64,000 bases of DNA from Ezakiella sp. GTDB lineage: Bacteria; Bacillota; Clostridia; Tissierellales; Peptoniphilaceae. Made by a program: the position numbers and the translations under genes. Shown in pieces: positions 27,901 to 36,608 of this stretch (the first letter of the stretch is position 1; each line of letters opens with the position of its first letter). The stretch lies in NCBI GenBank assembly GCA_022766605.1, contig JALEOH010000030.1:145093-209092 (forward strand), in the 5' to 3' direction. The notes under the pieces are model-generated. The model was given only the letters and a program-made list of their open reading frames with translations, had not been told where the DNA came from and did not search any database.

Positions 27901-29842
27901 CGATAGTGGTCGCGTTAGAATGTTTTATAAGGAAAAAGCAGTTGTAGATATGTCTCGTGAATTTTTAAATTCAACTGGTGCAAGAAGAGAGCAGAAGGTA
28001 GTCGTTTCTTCAAGTGAAAATATTAAATTTTTTGACAAAGATAGACTTGAAGGCGATGATCTTAATTGTGCTTTAGCAAAAGAACTCTCAAGCATCCATC
28101 ATGCTTCAAAAAAACAATTGATTTCAAACTTTGATTTTTCAGTTGGCAGAAGCACAGTGCTTGCTCCACTAGGTGGTAAAAATGAACTTACTCCAATTAA
28201 TGCAATGGTATCAAAGTTCCCATCAAAGACTGATTCGACCATAACCGTTAGCTTTATGAGTTATGGATTTAATCCCGAGCTAATGGAAGAAGACCAATTT
28301 GTTGGTGCATATATGTCTGTTTTGCTTTCAGTATACAAGTTGGTTGCAACAGGCGCACCTCTTTCGACAATTAGATTATCGCTTCAAGAGTATTTTGAAA
28401 CTCTCGGAGTAGATGAAAAGACATGGGCAAAACCATTTACTGCTCTACTTGGCGCATTAAAAGCAAGTCTTATTACCAAAACTCCACCAATTGGAGGCAA
28501 AGACTCTATGAGTGGGACTTTTGAAGATATATCGGTTCCACCGACTCTAATTTCCTTTGCGGTTGGATATGGCGATAAGAAGAATGTTGTATCCACTGAA
28601 TTAAAAGGTGGATATCACTTAAGTATAATTAAAACCAATTTAGATAGATTTGGATTTGCAAAAGATGAAGATATTCTTGAAAATCTTGAAATCATACAAA
28701 GAGAGATTGAAAAGGGCAATATTAAAACAGCGATGGTCTGTGATAACTCTAGCGTACTTTTATCTCTTCTTAAGATGAGCTTTGGTAATGACAAGGGATT
28801 TGATGTTAAGTTAACAAGCGATGATATTAAAAGAATAAATCCACTTAATATTGTAGTTGAGTCAGTTGAAGCGATTGAAGGAGCTATTTCAATTGGAAAA
28901 TCAACTGATGAGAATATAGTTGTAAACGGAGAAACTCTAGACTATAAACTCCTTAAAAATTCATTTGTAAATGGATTAAATGAAGTTTATGGAACTCATG
29001 ATGATAAAGAGGCAGATGATTTATATTTTAGCGAAAAAAGCAATCGTAGAATGAAATCGAAAAAGCCAGTTGACCAAGTTCAAGTTGTCATTCCAGTATT
29101 TGAAGGAACAAATAGTGAATATGACTCAAGGCTTGCTTTTGAAAAGGAAGGCGCTGTAGTTAAGGAGGTATTGATTAGAAATCTAACTCCTGAGCTATTA
29201 ACAGAATCCATCAAAGAATTTGCAAATGTTATTAAAGAGTCTCAAATACTCTTTATTCCTGGAGGTTTCTCAATGAGTGATGAGCCCGATGGATCTGCTA
29301 AATTCATTGCAAATATCTTAAAACAAAAAGATGTTCAACCTGCTATCGAATATCTATTAAGCGAAAAAGGTAATGATGGCCTAGTCCTTGGTATATGCAA
29401 TGGTTTCCAAGCATTAGTGAAATCCGGCCTGCTTCCCTATGGTAAATTTAGAGATCTTAAAGAAACCGATCCAACTCTAACCTTTAATACCATTGGCAGG
29501 CATATCTCGAGGATAATTACAACTAAGCCGGCAACATTAAACTCGCCATGGTTAAAGTATATCGAGAACAGACAATACAATGTTCCAATCTCTCACGGAG
29601 AAGGTAGATTTGTATGTAGTGCTGATAGTTATGAGGAGTTTGTTAAGAGGGATCAAATTGCATTCAAGTATGTAATAAATCCCAATGGCTCTTCTTATGA
29701 TATTGAATCATTGATGGATGAGTCAGGAAAGATACTGGGTAAAATGGGACACTCTGAGCGTGTAAGCGATGACACTTATATCAATATACCAGATATGGAT
29801 ATAATGAATTTATTCAAAGCAGGAATAGAATATTTCAAATAA
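24905..29842 (+). CDS. PurD-PurL fusion: phosphoribosylamine-glycine ligase plus FGAM synthase
   Basis: 1645 aa from ATG 24905, 4 nt after GGAGGT. Residues 1 to about 419 are complete GAR synthetase (PurD): VLIVGSG, IVGPEAPLV, VLKADGLAAGKGV, LEINVRFGDPETQ. From about 420 (VYVWKKEEFD) a complete single-chain FGAM synthase (PurL) follows: linker and AIRS-like domains with SDHCRHTTFNTE and KNETHNHPTEIEPFGGA, and a C-terminal glutaminase with nucleophile Cys in GICNGFQAL and HGEGRFV. The two normally separate enzymes catalyse steps 2 and 4 of purine synthesis. There is almost no linker, since PurL starts where PurD ends. No other pur gene is nearby. Confidence 0.93.
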   Translation: MKVLIVGSGTREYAIGWKIKDQREDDVELLFAPGNGGTSLLGRNVNVPETEIASLLKLAQDEHVDYTIVGPEAPLVSGIADAFELAGLEIFAPSKKAAKIEGSKEFCKEILKSKNIPTAKYECFKSPEAAIRFAKDLRDASPEKKVVLKADGLAAGKGVIIASTNREIEDACYAVLEDKKFGDQKLLVEEFLVGFETSLMGFLDGESIRLFNPVRDHKAAYDGNLGPNTGGMGTFTPDLEAQVYEKEIREEIVDPFIEALKINDIDYRGLVFFGLMITTDGPKVLEINVRFGDPETQAALLTLESDLLHLMLATSRRELNECYIKINGKHVVNVVLASGGYPDSYNKGYTISGLNKVKNSTIFIGGVVYENDTFYTDGGRVLSIAGARKNFDLASRDAYKDLNRVKFRFSYNRTDIGPKVKRVYVWKKEEFDIFSKGIISELKENGVDVESCQLYKRYDIEGLDEEELYEIKDTVLREPPVDNIAMDLDAYELQKNMTNAIVRQYKAGQFDQREKGLIDAIKSNYPDAEVSAKVSEVIEFKGLKEGDLEKIKSILINPVDQEEGKLLEVPSSIMDNAKSNDDVEIYNGFIKFNRDELYDFYDEHSFAMSIEDLIVVQDYFKSEKRNPSDVEISIIDTYWSDHCRHTTFNTELNEIVFDKANNSRDEKLLKSYEDYLAMREEIGRKKSVSLMDIGTIHQRYMRAKNELNDVEVSDEINACTLIVDADVDDKKEEYLLFFKNETHNHPTEIEPFGGAQTCLGGAIRDPLSGRGYVYQAMRVTGASDPLNDYEIKGKLTQKKIIRDAAKGYSSYGNQIGLATGYVDELFHPGYKAKRMEVGAVIAAAPRVNVTRKTPTPNEDIVVLLGGRTGRDGVGGATGSSKTQDETSAQKSGAEVQKGHAPTERKIQRLFRNKEITKMIKKCNDFGAGGVSVAIGELADSLDIYLDLVPLKYKGLSPREIAISESQERMAVVINKKDWERFQELSLEENLEATHVADVTDSGRVRMFYKEKAVVDMSREFLNSTGARREQKVVVSSSENIKFFDKDRLEGDDLNCALAKELSSIHHASKKQLISNFDFSVGRSTVLAPLGGKNELTPINAMVSKFPSKTDSTITVSFMSYGFNPELMEEDQFVGAYMSVLLSVYKLVATGAPLSTIRLSLQEYFETLGVDEKTWAKPFTALLGALKASLITKTPPIGGKDSMSGTFEDISVPPTLISFAVGYGDKKNVVSTELKGGYHLSIIKTNLDRFGFAKDEDILENLEIIQREIEKGNIKTAMVCDNSSVLLSLLKMSFGNDKGFDVKLTSDDIKRINPLNIVVESVEAIEGAISIGKSTDENIVVNGETLDYKLLKNSFVNGLNEVYGTHDDKEADDLYFSEKSNRRMKSKKPVDQVQVVIPVFEGTNSEYDSRLAFEKEGAVVKEVLIRNLTPELLTESIKEFANVIKESQILFIPGGFSMSDEPDGSAKFIANILKQKDVQPAIEYLLSEKGNDGLVLGICNGFQALVKSGLLPYGKFRDLKETDPTLTFNTIGRHISRIITTKPATLNSPWLKYIENRQYNVPISHGEGRFVCSADSYEEFVKRDQIAFKYVINPNGSSYDIESLMDESGKILGKMGHSERVSDDTYINIPDMDIMNLFKAGIEYFK

Positions 29843-29851
29843 ATTAATTTT

Positions 29852-29882
29852 AAAGGGGTATCTAATGGGGATGCTCCTTTTT
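29852..29882 (+). terminator. Intrinsic terminator of the purD-purL gene
   Basis: An 11-bp stem with two G-T pairs (29852-29862 with 29870-29880) and a 7-nt loop, followed by a T run. Confidence 0.8.
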
Positions 29883-29903
29883 GATGAAAAATATTCTCAT
29901 ATA

Positions 29904-29912
29904 TGATATAAT
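29904..29912 (+). promoter_or_regulatory. Extended -10 promoter of polA
   Basis: TGATATAAT (TATAAT at 29907-29912) lies directly after the terminator and 16 nt before the polA start. AGGTGATG serves as ribosome binding site. Confidence 0.65.
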
Positions 29913-29928
29913 CATAACAGGTGATGAC

Positions 29929-32520
29929 ATGGACAAGTTTTTAATTATAGATGGATCGAGTCTAGTAAATAGGGCATTTTATGCAATTAGACCACTGTCA
30001 AATAAAAAGGGAATTCAGACCAATGCAATATATGGTTTTATTAAGATGTTTAATAGATTGATAAATGAATATAAGCCAAAATATGTGGCAGTATTATTTG
30101 ACCCAAAAGGGCCTACTTTTAGGCATGAATTATATGATGGATATAAGGGTTCTAGGAAGAAATTTCCGCCCGAGCTTAGTTATCAAATAACTATATTAAA
30201 AAATCTTTTAAATGAGATGGGCATTAAGACATATGAGAAAACTGGATTTGAGGCAGATGATCTTGCAGGATCTCTATCAAAAAAATATGAAAAAGAAGCC
30301 GATATATTTTTAGTTACTGGGGACAGGGATTATCTTCAATTGGTCTCGGATGCAATAAAAGTGATTTATACGAAGAGGGGGATTTCTGACACTACTATTT
30401 ACACTCCCGAAAAAATTAAAGAAGAATATAATTTAGATGTAAGCTCTCTTATAGACCTTAAGGCGATTATGGGCGATAGTTCGGATGATATTCCCGGCGT
30501 TAAGGGTATTGGTAAAGTTGGAGCCACGAAGCTACTAAATGAATATGGTTCGCTTGATGCTGTCTACAATAATATTGACAATATGAAAGCCAATAAGACT
30601 ACGGAAAAATTAATCGATGGCAAAGACATGGCATATTTATCGAGAGAACTTGGCACTATTAATAGAGATGTTGAGGTTGATGAGCTGGAATCATTTATTA
30701 TAAATAGTCCCAATGAAGATAATTTACAAGAGATATATCGTGATTTGGAATTTAAGGAATTTATCAATTCGGATTTAAATACAGATTCAATAGATATTAA
30801 ATATGAATTAGTAGATGATTTATCAAGCATAACAAGTGAATTAAAAGAGGGAAATATCGTCTTCAAATTTTTCTACACTGCTAATTATCAAAAGACAGAT
30901 CCATTTATTGCTGGACTTTATGATGGAGAAAAGCTATTTCTCTCCAAAAATATCGAATCAGCCATAAGCGCAATGGAGAGCGTAAATGATATTATTGGAG
31001 CAAATATAAAAGAGGATTGCTACTATCTAATAAAAAACAATAGAGAAGATCTTTGCAAAAAATATATTTTTGACGTAGTACTTGCCGATTATCTATTGGA
31101 TCCAACTATAAATGGAGATAGTATTGGTTCAGTGTACTCTAGACATTTTAGCAGCATTTTAAACTACGAAGATATTCTAAAAGAAAATAAAAATAAAATT
31201 GAAAATATCGATGAAGGTGAATTAAATAAGGGGTTATCATCTGCACTTGTTCAAATTAGCAAATTATATAAAAAAGAACTGGAAATGCTTGAAAATTATG
31301 AGATGATGGATTTATTAAATGATATTGAACTGCCTCTTGCAACAGTACTTGCGAAGATGGAGTTTAAAGGTGTCAAGGTCGATAAAGATATGCTAATAGA
31401 AGCAGGTAAGACTTTCCAAAAGGATTTATCCTTAATGGAAGCGGAGATTTATAAGCTTGCAGATGGCGAATTTAACATAAATTCTCCAAAGCAATTGGGT
31501 GAGATATTATTTGAAAAATTAAATCTTCCAGTAATTAAAAAAACTAAAACTGGCTATTCGACCGATCAAGAAGTACTTGAAAAACTAAGTGATAGTCATC
31601 CGCTACCAAAGCTTATTTTAGAATATAGACAAGATAGCAAATTAAAAAGCACTTATATCGATGGCATGATTAAGGATATAGATGAAGATAATAGACTACG
31701 ATCTACTTTTAATCAGATTAAGACAGCGACGGGAAGGATATCATCTACCGACCCCAACCTTCAAAATATTCCAGCAAGAACCGATAAGGGCAGGGAAATT
31801 AGAAAAGCTTTCATAGTAGAAGATGGTTACAAATGGCTTGACCTTGACTATTCTCAAATAGAACTAAGAGTTCTAGCTGCAGCCAGCAAGGAAAGCAAGA
31901 TGATAGAAGGATTTAAAGGAGAGCTTGATATTCACAAAAAGACTGCAAGTGAGGTATTTAACACTCCCTATGACGAGGTAACAAGCCTTGAAAGAAGTCA
32001 TGCCAAGGCAGTCAATTTTGGAATAGTATATGGTATAAGTGACTATGGATTAAGTAGAAATCTAAATATTTCACGTGATGCTGCCAAAGAATATATTGAC
32101 AACTATAAAGCTCAATTTCCAAATATCGACAAATATATGCGAGAAATCGTAGAAGAAGCTAAACAAAATGGCTTTGTTAAAACTGCTTTTAATCGTAGAA
32201 GATATATTCCAGAATTACAAGATAAAAATTATAATATCAGATCTTTTGGGGAAAGAATTGCACTAAATACCCCAATTCAAGGAACTGCTGCAGATATAAT
32301 CAAAATAGCAATGGTAAGAGTAGATAAATATTTAAGCGAAAATAATAGTAAAGCAAGTCTAATACTCACAGTTCATGACGAGTTAATACTTGAAGTTCCC
32401 GATAATGAAGTAGATGTGATAAAAAAAGCAGTTGAAGAGATAATGGTCAATGTCTGTGATTTGGGAGTTGACTTAAAAGTGGATTCAAATGTAGCTGATA
32501 ATTGGTATGATGCAAAATAA
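29929..32520 (+). CDS. polA: DNA polymerase I
   Basis: 863 aa from ATG 29929 (behind AGGTG); the frame extends upstream through the promoter to 29881 but that is not translated in this reading. Domains: 5'-3' exonuclease (1 to about 290, LIIDGSSLVNRAFYA, GDSSDDIPGVKGIG), a 3'-5' exonuclease-like fold lacking the usual DxE metal residues and so probably without proofreading, and the polymerase with motif A DLDYSQIELR, motif B KAVNFGIVYGISDYGL and motif C VHDELILEV. Works in Okazaki fragment processing and repair. Confidence 0.95.
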   Translation: MDKFLIIDGSSLVNRAFYAIRPLSNKKGIQTNAIYGFIKMFNRLINEYKPKYVAVLFDPKGPTFRHELYDGYKGSRKKFPPELSYQITILKNLLNEMGIKTYEKTGFEADDLAGSLSKKYEKEADIFLVTGDRDYLQLVSDAIKVIYTKRGISDTTIYTPEKIKEEYNLDVSSLIDLKAIMGDSSDDIPGVKGIGKVGATKLLNEYGSLDAVYNNIDNMKANKTTEKLIDGKDMAYLSRELGTINRDVEVDELESFIINSPNEDNLQEIYRDLEFKEFINSDLNTDSIDIKYELVDDLSSITSELKEGNIVFKFFYTANYQKTDPFIAGLYDGEKLFLSKNIESAISAMESVNDIIGANIKEDCYYLIKNNREDLCKKYIFDVVLADYLLDPTINGDSIGSVYSRHFSSILNYEDILKENKNKIENIDEGELNKGLSSALVQISKLYKKELEMLENYEMMDLLNDIELPLATVLAKMEFKGVKVDKDMLIEAGKTFQKDLSLMEAEIYKLADGEFNINSPKQLGEILFEKLNLPVIKKTKTGYSTDQEVLEKLSDSHPLPKLILEYRQDSKLKSTYIDGMIKDIDEDNRLRSTFNQIKTATGRISSTDPNLQNIPARTDKGREIRKAFIVEDGYKWLDLDYSQIELRVLAAASKESKMIEGFKGELDIHKKTASEVFNTPYDEVTSLERSHAKAVNFGIVYGISDYGLSRNLNISRDAAKEYIDNYKAQFPNIDKYMREIVEEAKQNGFVKTAFNRRRYIPELQDKNYNIRSFGERIALNTPIQGTAADIIKIAMVRVDKYLSENNSKASLILTVHDELILEVPDNEVDVIKKAVEEIMVNVCDLGVDLKVDSNVADNWYDAK

Positions 32521-33037
32521 AATTGTAATTACAGGCTTAATGGGATCCGGCAAATCAACTGTAGCTAGATTCCTAAAAAAAAGAGGAGAAAGAGTCTTTT
32601 TTGCAGATGAAGACGCAAAGAATCTAATCGAAGGCGAACTGAGGGATGAGATATTATCATTAAGTGGTGGAGAAGACTATAAGAATATTTTTTTTCATGA
32701 CTTAAAACTAAAAAAAAACATAGAGAAAATAGTGTATAGCAGATTATATCAAGATTATGCAAGCTCTAGTGGTGGATATTATGAAATTCCTCTTTATTTT
32801 GAATCTCAAAATATAGCTAAGAAACAGGGGTTTATTCCAGATAAGATAATATATATTTACACTGATGAGTCGCATAGGCTAGAGCGTCTTAGAACAAATA
32901 GAAATATTACGATAGAAGATATAAAAAGGAGAGATAGTTTTTTTATGGATCCTGCAAAAGCCATACTTCTATCGGATGTGATAATAAAAAATAATGGATC
33001 GACCAAAGATCTAATTGAGAAAGTGAAATTATTATGA
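32507..33037 (+). CDS. coaE: Dephospho-CoA kinase
   Basis: 176 aa, shorter than the common 195-205. Last step of coenzyme A synthesis. P-loop GLMGSGKST near the N-terminus, FADEDAKNL (the CoaE DAD-like motif is altered), and EIPLYFES matching the family PLLFE motif. Overlaps polA by 14 nt; the polA-coaE pair with a transglycosylase after it is common in Bacillota. Truncated lid region compared with relatives may explain the length. Confidence 0.85.
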   Translation: MMQNKIVITGLMGSGKSTVARFLKKRGERVFFADEDAKNLIEGELRDEILSLSGGEDYKNIFFHDLKLKKNIEKIVYSRLYQDYASSSGGYYEIPLYFESQNIAKKQGFIPDKIIYIYTDESHRLERLRTNRNITIEDIKRRDSFFMDPAKAILLSDVIIKNNGSTKDLIEKVKLL

Positions 33038-33678
33038 AGGCTTTAAAGAAGATTATTAGTTTATTACTATGGTTATTTATATTTTATATAATATTAAATT
33101 TTTTAATTATTCATTTTTTTCCTATTCGATACGAAAAGGAGATCGATAGGGTAAGCGAAGAATTAAATATGGATAAATCATTGATACTCGCGGTTATCAA
33201 GACCGAAAGTGGATTTGATAAATCAGCTGTTTCATCCAAGAGGGCTATGGGTCTAACTCAGGTAATTCCGGAGACGGTTTTATTTGTGAGCCAAAAATAT
33301 AATATTGAGGTTGGAGTAAATGAGATTTTTGAGCCATATACTAATATTAGAGTTGGCATGCTCTATTTAAAAAATCTTATTGAGAGATTTGGCTCTACAG
33401 AAAGAGCAATATTAGCTTATAACGCAGGTCCAAGCGTGGTAAAGAAGTGGATAGATGAGGGCTTGGAAAAGTTTGGAGATAATTATGATTGGGTGCCATA
33501 TAAAGAAACCAGAAATTATATAAAAAAAATAGAAAAATCGAGACGTGGCTATGAAGCTTTGTTGAGTATTGATTATAGGGCTCCAGAGATATTTCATGAT
33601 TATTATAAAAAAATAATAAAATTTGCAAAATCAATAAAGTCATTAGATTTTATTTCAGATAAAGGAGAAAATAGATGA
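33034..33678 (+). CDS. Membrane-anchored lytic transglycosylase (SLT domain)
   Basis: 214 aa. One N-terminal membrane helix (about 7-28), then a soluble SLT/goose-lysozyme-like domain. The catalytic Glu is in IKTESGF; GLTQVIPET and AILAYNAGP are the other family motifs. It cleaves peptidoglycan glycan strands on the outer face of the membrane. Start overlaps the coaE stop (ATGA). Confidence 0.9.
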   Translation: MKALKKIISLLLWLFIFYIILNFLIIHFFPIRYEKEIDRVSEELNMDKSLILAVIKTESGFDKSAVSSKRAMGLTQVIPETVLFVSQKYNIEVGVNEIFEPYTNIRVGMLYLKNLIERFGSTERAILAYNAGPSVVKKWIDEGLEKFGDNYDWVPYKETRNYIKKIEKSRRGYEALLSIDYRAPEIFHDYYKKIIKFAKSIKSLDFISDKGENR

Positions 33679-35192
33679 TTAAAAAATTATCGCTTATTAT
33701 TGCATTTTTATTATTGACTATATTTCCATTATCATCATGTAATAAAAATACTACCAATAAAAACGAAGAAGAAAAATACAATTATCTTCTTGCAGAAGCA
33801 GGCGAGATAACAGTGCCACTTACTCCATTTGATTCTTTAGATCCACTTACAACTGAAAATCTTAGTTATTTTTATCTATGTGGACTTGTATATGAAGGTT
33901 TATATACTTTAGATAAAAATTATAGACCAAGGCCAGTATTGATTCAGGACGAGTTCGTCGGAGATAAAACTATTAGGATTAGACTAAAAGATGGCATAGT
34001 ATTTCATGATGGGCAAAACTTGAGAGCAAGCGATGTGGTAGATTCATTAAATAGAATAAGAACTATTGGAAAAGGGCCATACTATAATCTTATAGTCAAC
34101 AATATAACTAAGAAATTTGCATTAAATGCAAGAGCCATTGACGATAGGACTGTTGAATTCACTTATGATGGCGACGGTCCATTTTTAAAAGAATATCTTA
34201 TTTTTCCCGTTGTAAAAAGTGATAATGTAAATTTAAAAACGACCATGCCCAGTGGTACTGGTCCATTTAAATTTGCTTCATATGAAAATAAAAAAGAATT
34301 AAATCTGGAGAGATTTGATAATTATCATGATGAAATTTCGAGTATAGGAAAGATCAAAGGAATAGTTCATGAATCCGAAGATCTAATATATACTTCACTT
34401 GAAACTGGAAGAATTAAAGTTTCGACGGCATGGGATTTAAACTATTTTAAATTCTTTAACAATGACAGATTCAATGCCAAGACTTATTTGTCCAATGAAA
34501 TGTATTTTTTGTTTTTAAATCCGAGTGGTGTGCTTCAAGATGCACCACTAAGAGAGGCGATATATTCATCTATCGATAAGGATAAGATAATTAAAATGGC
34601 ACTTAATGATCAAGCATATCCTTCAACCGGATTTATAAATCCAAATAGTTATTTCTATAGACTAAATCAAGATGAAAATAGTGATGACAAAGCAAGAGAA
34701 ATACTTGGAGATCGGCATGAAACTTTAAATCTATATTTTTACTGGAATAATGAATATCATGTAAAAATTGCAACGCAGTTAGCGGAGGAGTTTAGAGGAG
34801 TTGGATTTAAAGTAAATTTAGTAGGAAGTACAAATGAGAGTTTTGATGACTACAAGAATAATTTAAAAGCTGGGGGCTATGATATTGCTCTTGTAGGAAT
34901 GAATACCAATTTAATTCCGGATTACGCATATACTATTAATTCTATATTACCATATCAATCAACTGCAATTAACGAGGCGCTATCAGAAATAAGTGATGCT
35001 AAAGATGAAGAGGATTTAATAAAAATTACCAATAAAATTGATTTAATTATTCAGCATGAAAGAATATTTGTTCCACTAGTCTACAAAGTAGATGCTCTTA
35101 TCTATTCTAATTCAATAGTTGGTGAAATTGAACCAAATGCAATATTTCCATATAGAACATTAAGGTCAGCATATTTTACTACAAAACAATAG
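33675..35192 (+). CDS. Peptide/oligopeptide-binding lipoprotein (SBP family 5), orphan
   Basis: 505 aa. Signal peptide with lipobox LSSC (Cys22), then an OppA/DppA-like binding fold, with VYEGLYTLDKNYRPRP and IRLKDGIVFHDGQNLRASD as typical segments. Coupled to the transglycosylase (ATGA overlap) and ended by a terminator. No permease or ATPase gene adjoins it, so it must share a transporter encoded elsewhere or act on its own. Pairing with a wall-cleaving enzyme suggests muropeptide capture, which is speculation. Confidence 0.85.
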   Translation: MIKKLSLIIAFLLLTIFPLSSCNKNTTNKNEEEKYNYLLAEAGEITVPLTPFDSLDPLTTENLSYFYLCGLVYEGLYTLDKNYRPRPVLIQDEFVGDKTIRIRLKDGIVFHDGQNLRASDVVDSLNRIRTIGKGPYYNLIVNNITKKFALNARAIDDRTVEFTYDGDGPFLKEYLIFPVVKSDNVNLKTTMPSGTGPFKFASYENKKELNLERFDNYHDEISSIGKIKGIVHESEDLIYTSLETGRIKVSTAWDLNYFKFFNNDRFNAKTYLSNEMYFLFLNPSGVLQDAPLREAIYSSIDKDKIIKMALNDQAYPSTGFINPNSYFYRLNQDENSDDKAREILGDRHETLNLYFYWNNEYHVKIATQLAEEFRGVGFKVNLVGSTNESFDDYKNNLKAGGYDIALVGMNTNLIPDYAYTINSILPYQSTAINEALSEISDAKDEEDLIKITNKIDLIIQHERIFVPLVYKVDALIYSNSIVGEIEPNAIFPYRTLRSAYFTTKQ

Positions 35193-35217
35193 AAAACTCC
35201 CTAATTGGGGGTTTTTT
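35193..35217 (+). terminator. Intrinsic terminator before rnfC
   Basis: A 9-bp stem (35193-35201 with 35207-35215, one G-T pair), 5-nt loop, followed by T residues; begins directly after the stop codon. Confidence 0.8.
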
Positions 35218-35220
35218 CAC

Positions 35221-35249
35221 TTGAAAAATAATTCTTTATATGTTACAAT
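35221..35249 (+). promoter_or_regulatory. Sigma-A promoter of the rnf operon
   Basis: TTGAAA (35221-35226), 17-bp spacer, TACAAT (35244-35249). The rnfC ATG is about 25 nt from the expected start point, behind AGAGGTGAG. Confidence 0.75.
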
Positions 35250-35280
35250 AAATCTGTAAAATTTTTCGAGAGGTGAGAAT

Positions 35281-36606
35281 ATGAAATTAAAGAATCTTAC
35301 CTTCAAGGGTGGTTTACATTTACCTGAATTTAAAGAACTTTCAGAGCACTGTAAGATCGAGGCGGCTTTGCCTGTTGAGGAGCTTATAATACCGCTTAGT
35401 CAGCATGTTGGTGCTCCTTGTGAACCAACTGTTAAAGTTGGGGATGAAGTGAAAGTTGGAACTGTAATTGGTGATTTGGATGTTAGTTTATATGCACCAG
35501 TTCATTCTAGTGTTTCGGGAACTGTTACCAAAATAGAAGATCGTTTTACCCTTGATGGTTCAGTTTCAAAATGTGTAATTATTAAAAATGATTTCAAAGA
35601 TGAATTGGCATATGAAATTGTCAATAAAAATCTGGAGGATATTAGCGTCGAAGAAATCATTGAAAGCGTAAAAAAAGCCGGAGTCGTGGGCATGGGTGGG
35701 GCAGCTTTCCCTGCACACAACAAACTAGCTGGTGCAACTACTGGTGTTGATTCGGTTATTTTAAATGGAGCTGAGTGTGAGCCTTATTTAACATGTGACC
35801 ACAGGATGATGCTTGAATGGAGTCAAAAAATTATTGATGGATTAAGAATCATAATGAAAGTTACAAACGCTAAGCATGGCTACATAGGTATCGAGGATAA
35901 TAAGAAAGATGCAATAGAGCATTTGACTAAGGAATTGTCCTCTTATGAAAATCTACATGTGGCTGAACTAAAGACGAAATTTCCACAGGGAGATTCGTAT
36001 CGTATGGTAGATTCTATATTAAATCGTAAAGTGCCGATGGGTGGAAGAACGGGCAATGTAAATGCTCTTGTAACAAATGTTGGTACTGCTGCGGCTATTG
36101 CCGACGCAGTTCTTCGTGGCATTCCATCTTATGAAAGAGTTGTAACCGTTACTGGGGATGGGATTAAAAATCCTCATAATTATATTGTCAGAGTGGGCAC
36201 TCCGATAGGAAAATTAATTGAAATGGCAGGCGGTTTTAATGGATCTCCTAAGGCAATAATTGGTGGTGGTCCAATGACAGGATTTTCGCAGTTTGACATG
36301 TCCACACCAATTCAAAAGAATAGTTCGGGATTACTTGTAATAAAAGAAGATCCATCGGCTATCTATGAAATGACGCCATGTATCAGATGTGCAAAATGCG
36401 TAGAGGCATGTCCAGTTCATCTTATGCCACTTAATATAGCTCGCTTAGCAAGTGTTGAAAACTTTGAAGAAACAGAAAAATATAGAGTATCAGCATGTAT
36501 TGCATGTGGTTCTTGTTCCTATATTTGTCCAGCACATAGGCCACTTACAGAACTTGTAACTGCTGCAAAACGTGAGCTAAAGGCTAGATCGAGAAAGGCG
36601 AGGTAA
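35281..36606 (+). CDS. rnfC: Rnf complex subunit RnfC
   Basis: 441 aa. Peripheral NADH-binding subunit of the ferredoxin:NAD+ oxidoreductase that couples electron transfer to ion export. Contains the GVVGMGGAAFPAHNK segment of the FMN/NADH-binding region, a SLBB-like part, and two 4Fe-4S sites, CIRCAKCVEACP and CIACGSCSYICP, near the C-terminus. First gene of rnfCDGEAB in the usual anaerobe order. Confidence 0.95.
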   Translation: MKLKNLTFKGGLHLPEFKELSEHCKIEAALPVEELIIPLSQHVGAPCEPTVKVGDEVKVGTVIGDLDVSLYAPVHSSVSGTVTKIEDRFTLDGSVSKCVIIKNDFKDELAYEIVNKNLEDISVEEIIESVKKAGVVGMGGAAFPAHNKLAGATTGVDSVILNGAECEPYLTCDHRMMLEWSQKIIDGLRIIMKVTNAKHGYIGIEDNKKDAIEHLTKELSSYENLHVAELKTKFPQGDSYRMVDSILNRKVPMGGRTGNVNALVTNVGTAAAIADAVLRGIPSYERVVTVTGDGIKNPHNYIVRVGTPIGKLIEMAGGFNGSPKAIIGGGPMTGFSQFDMSTPIQKNSSGLLVIKEDPSAIYEMTPCIRCAKCVEACPVHLMPLNIARLASVENFEETEKYRVSACIACGSCSYICPAHRPLTELVTAAKRELKARSRKAR

Positions 36607-36608
36607 TT

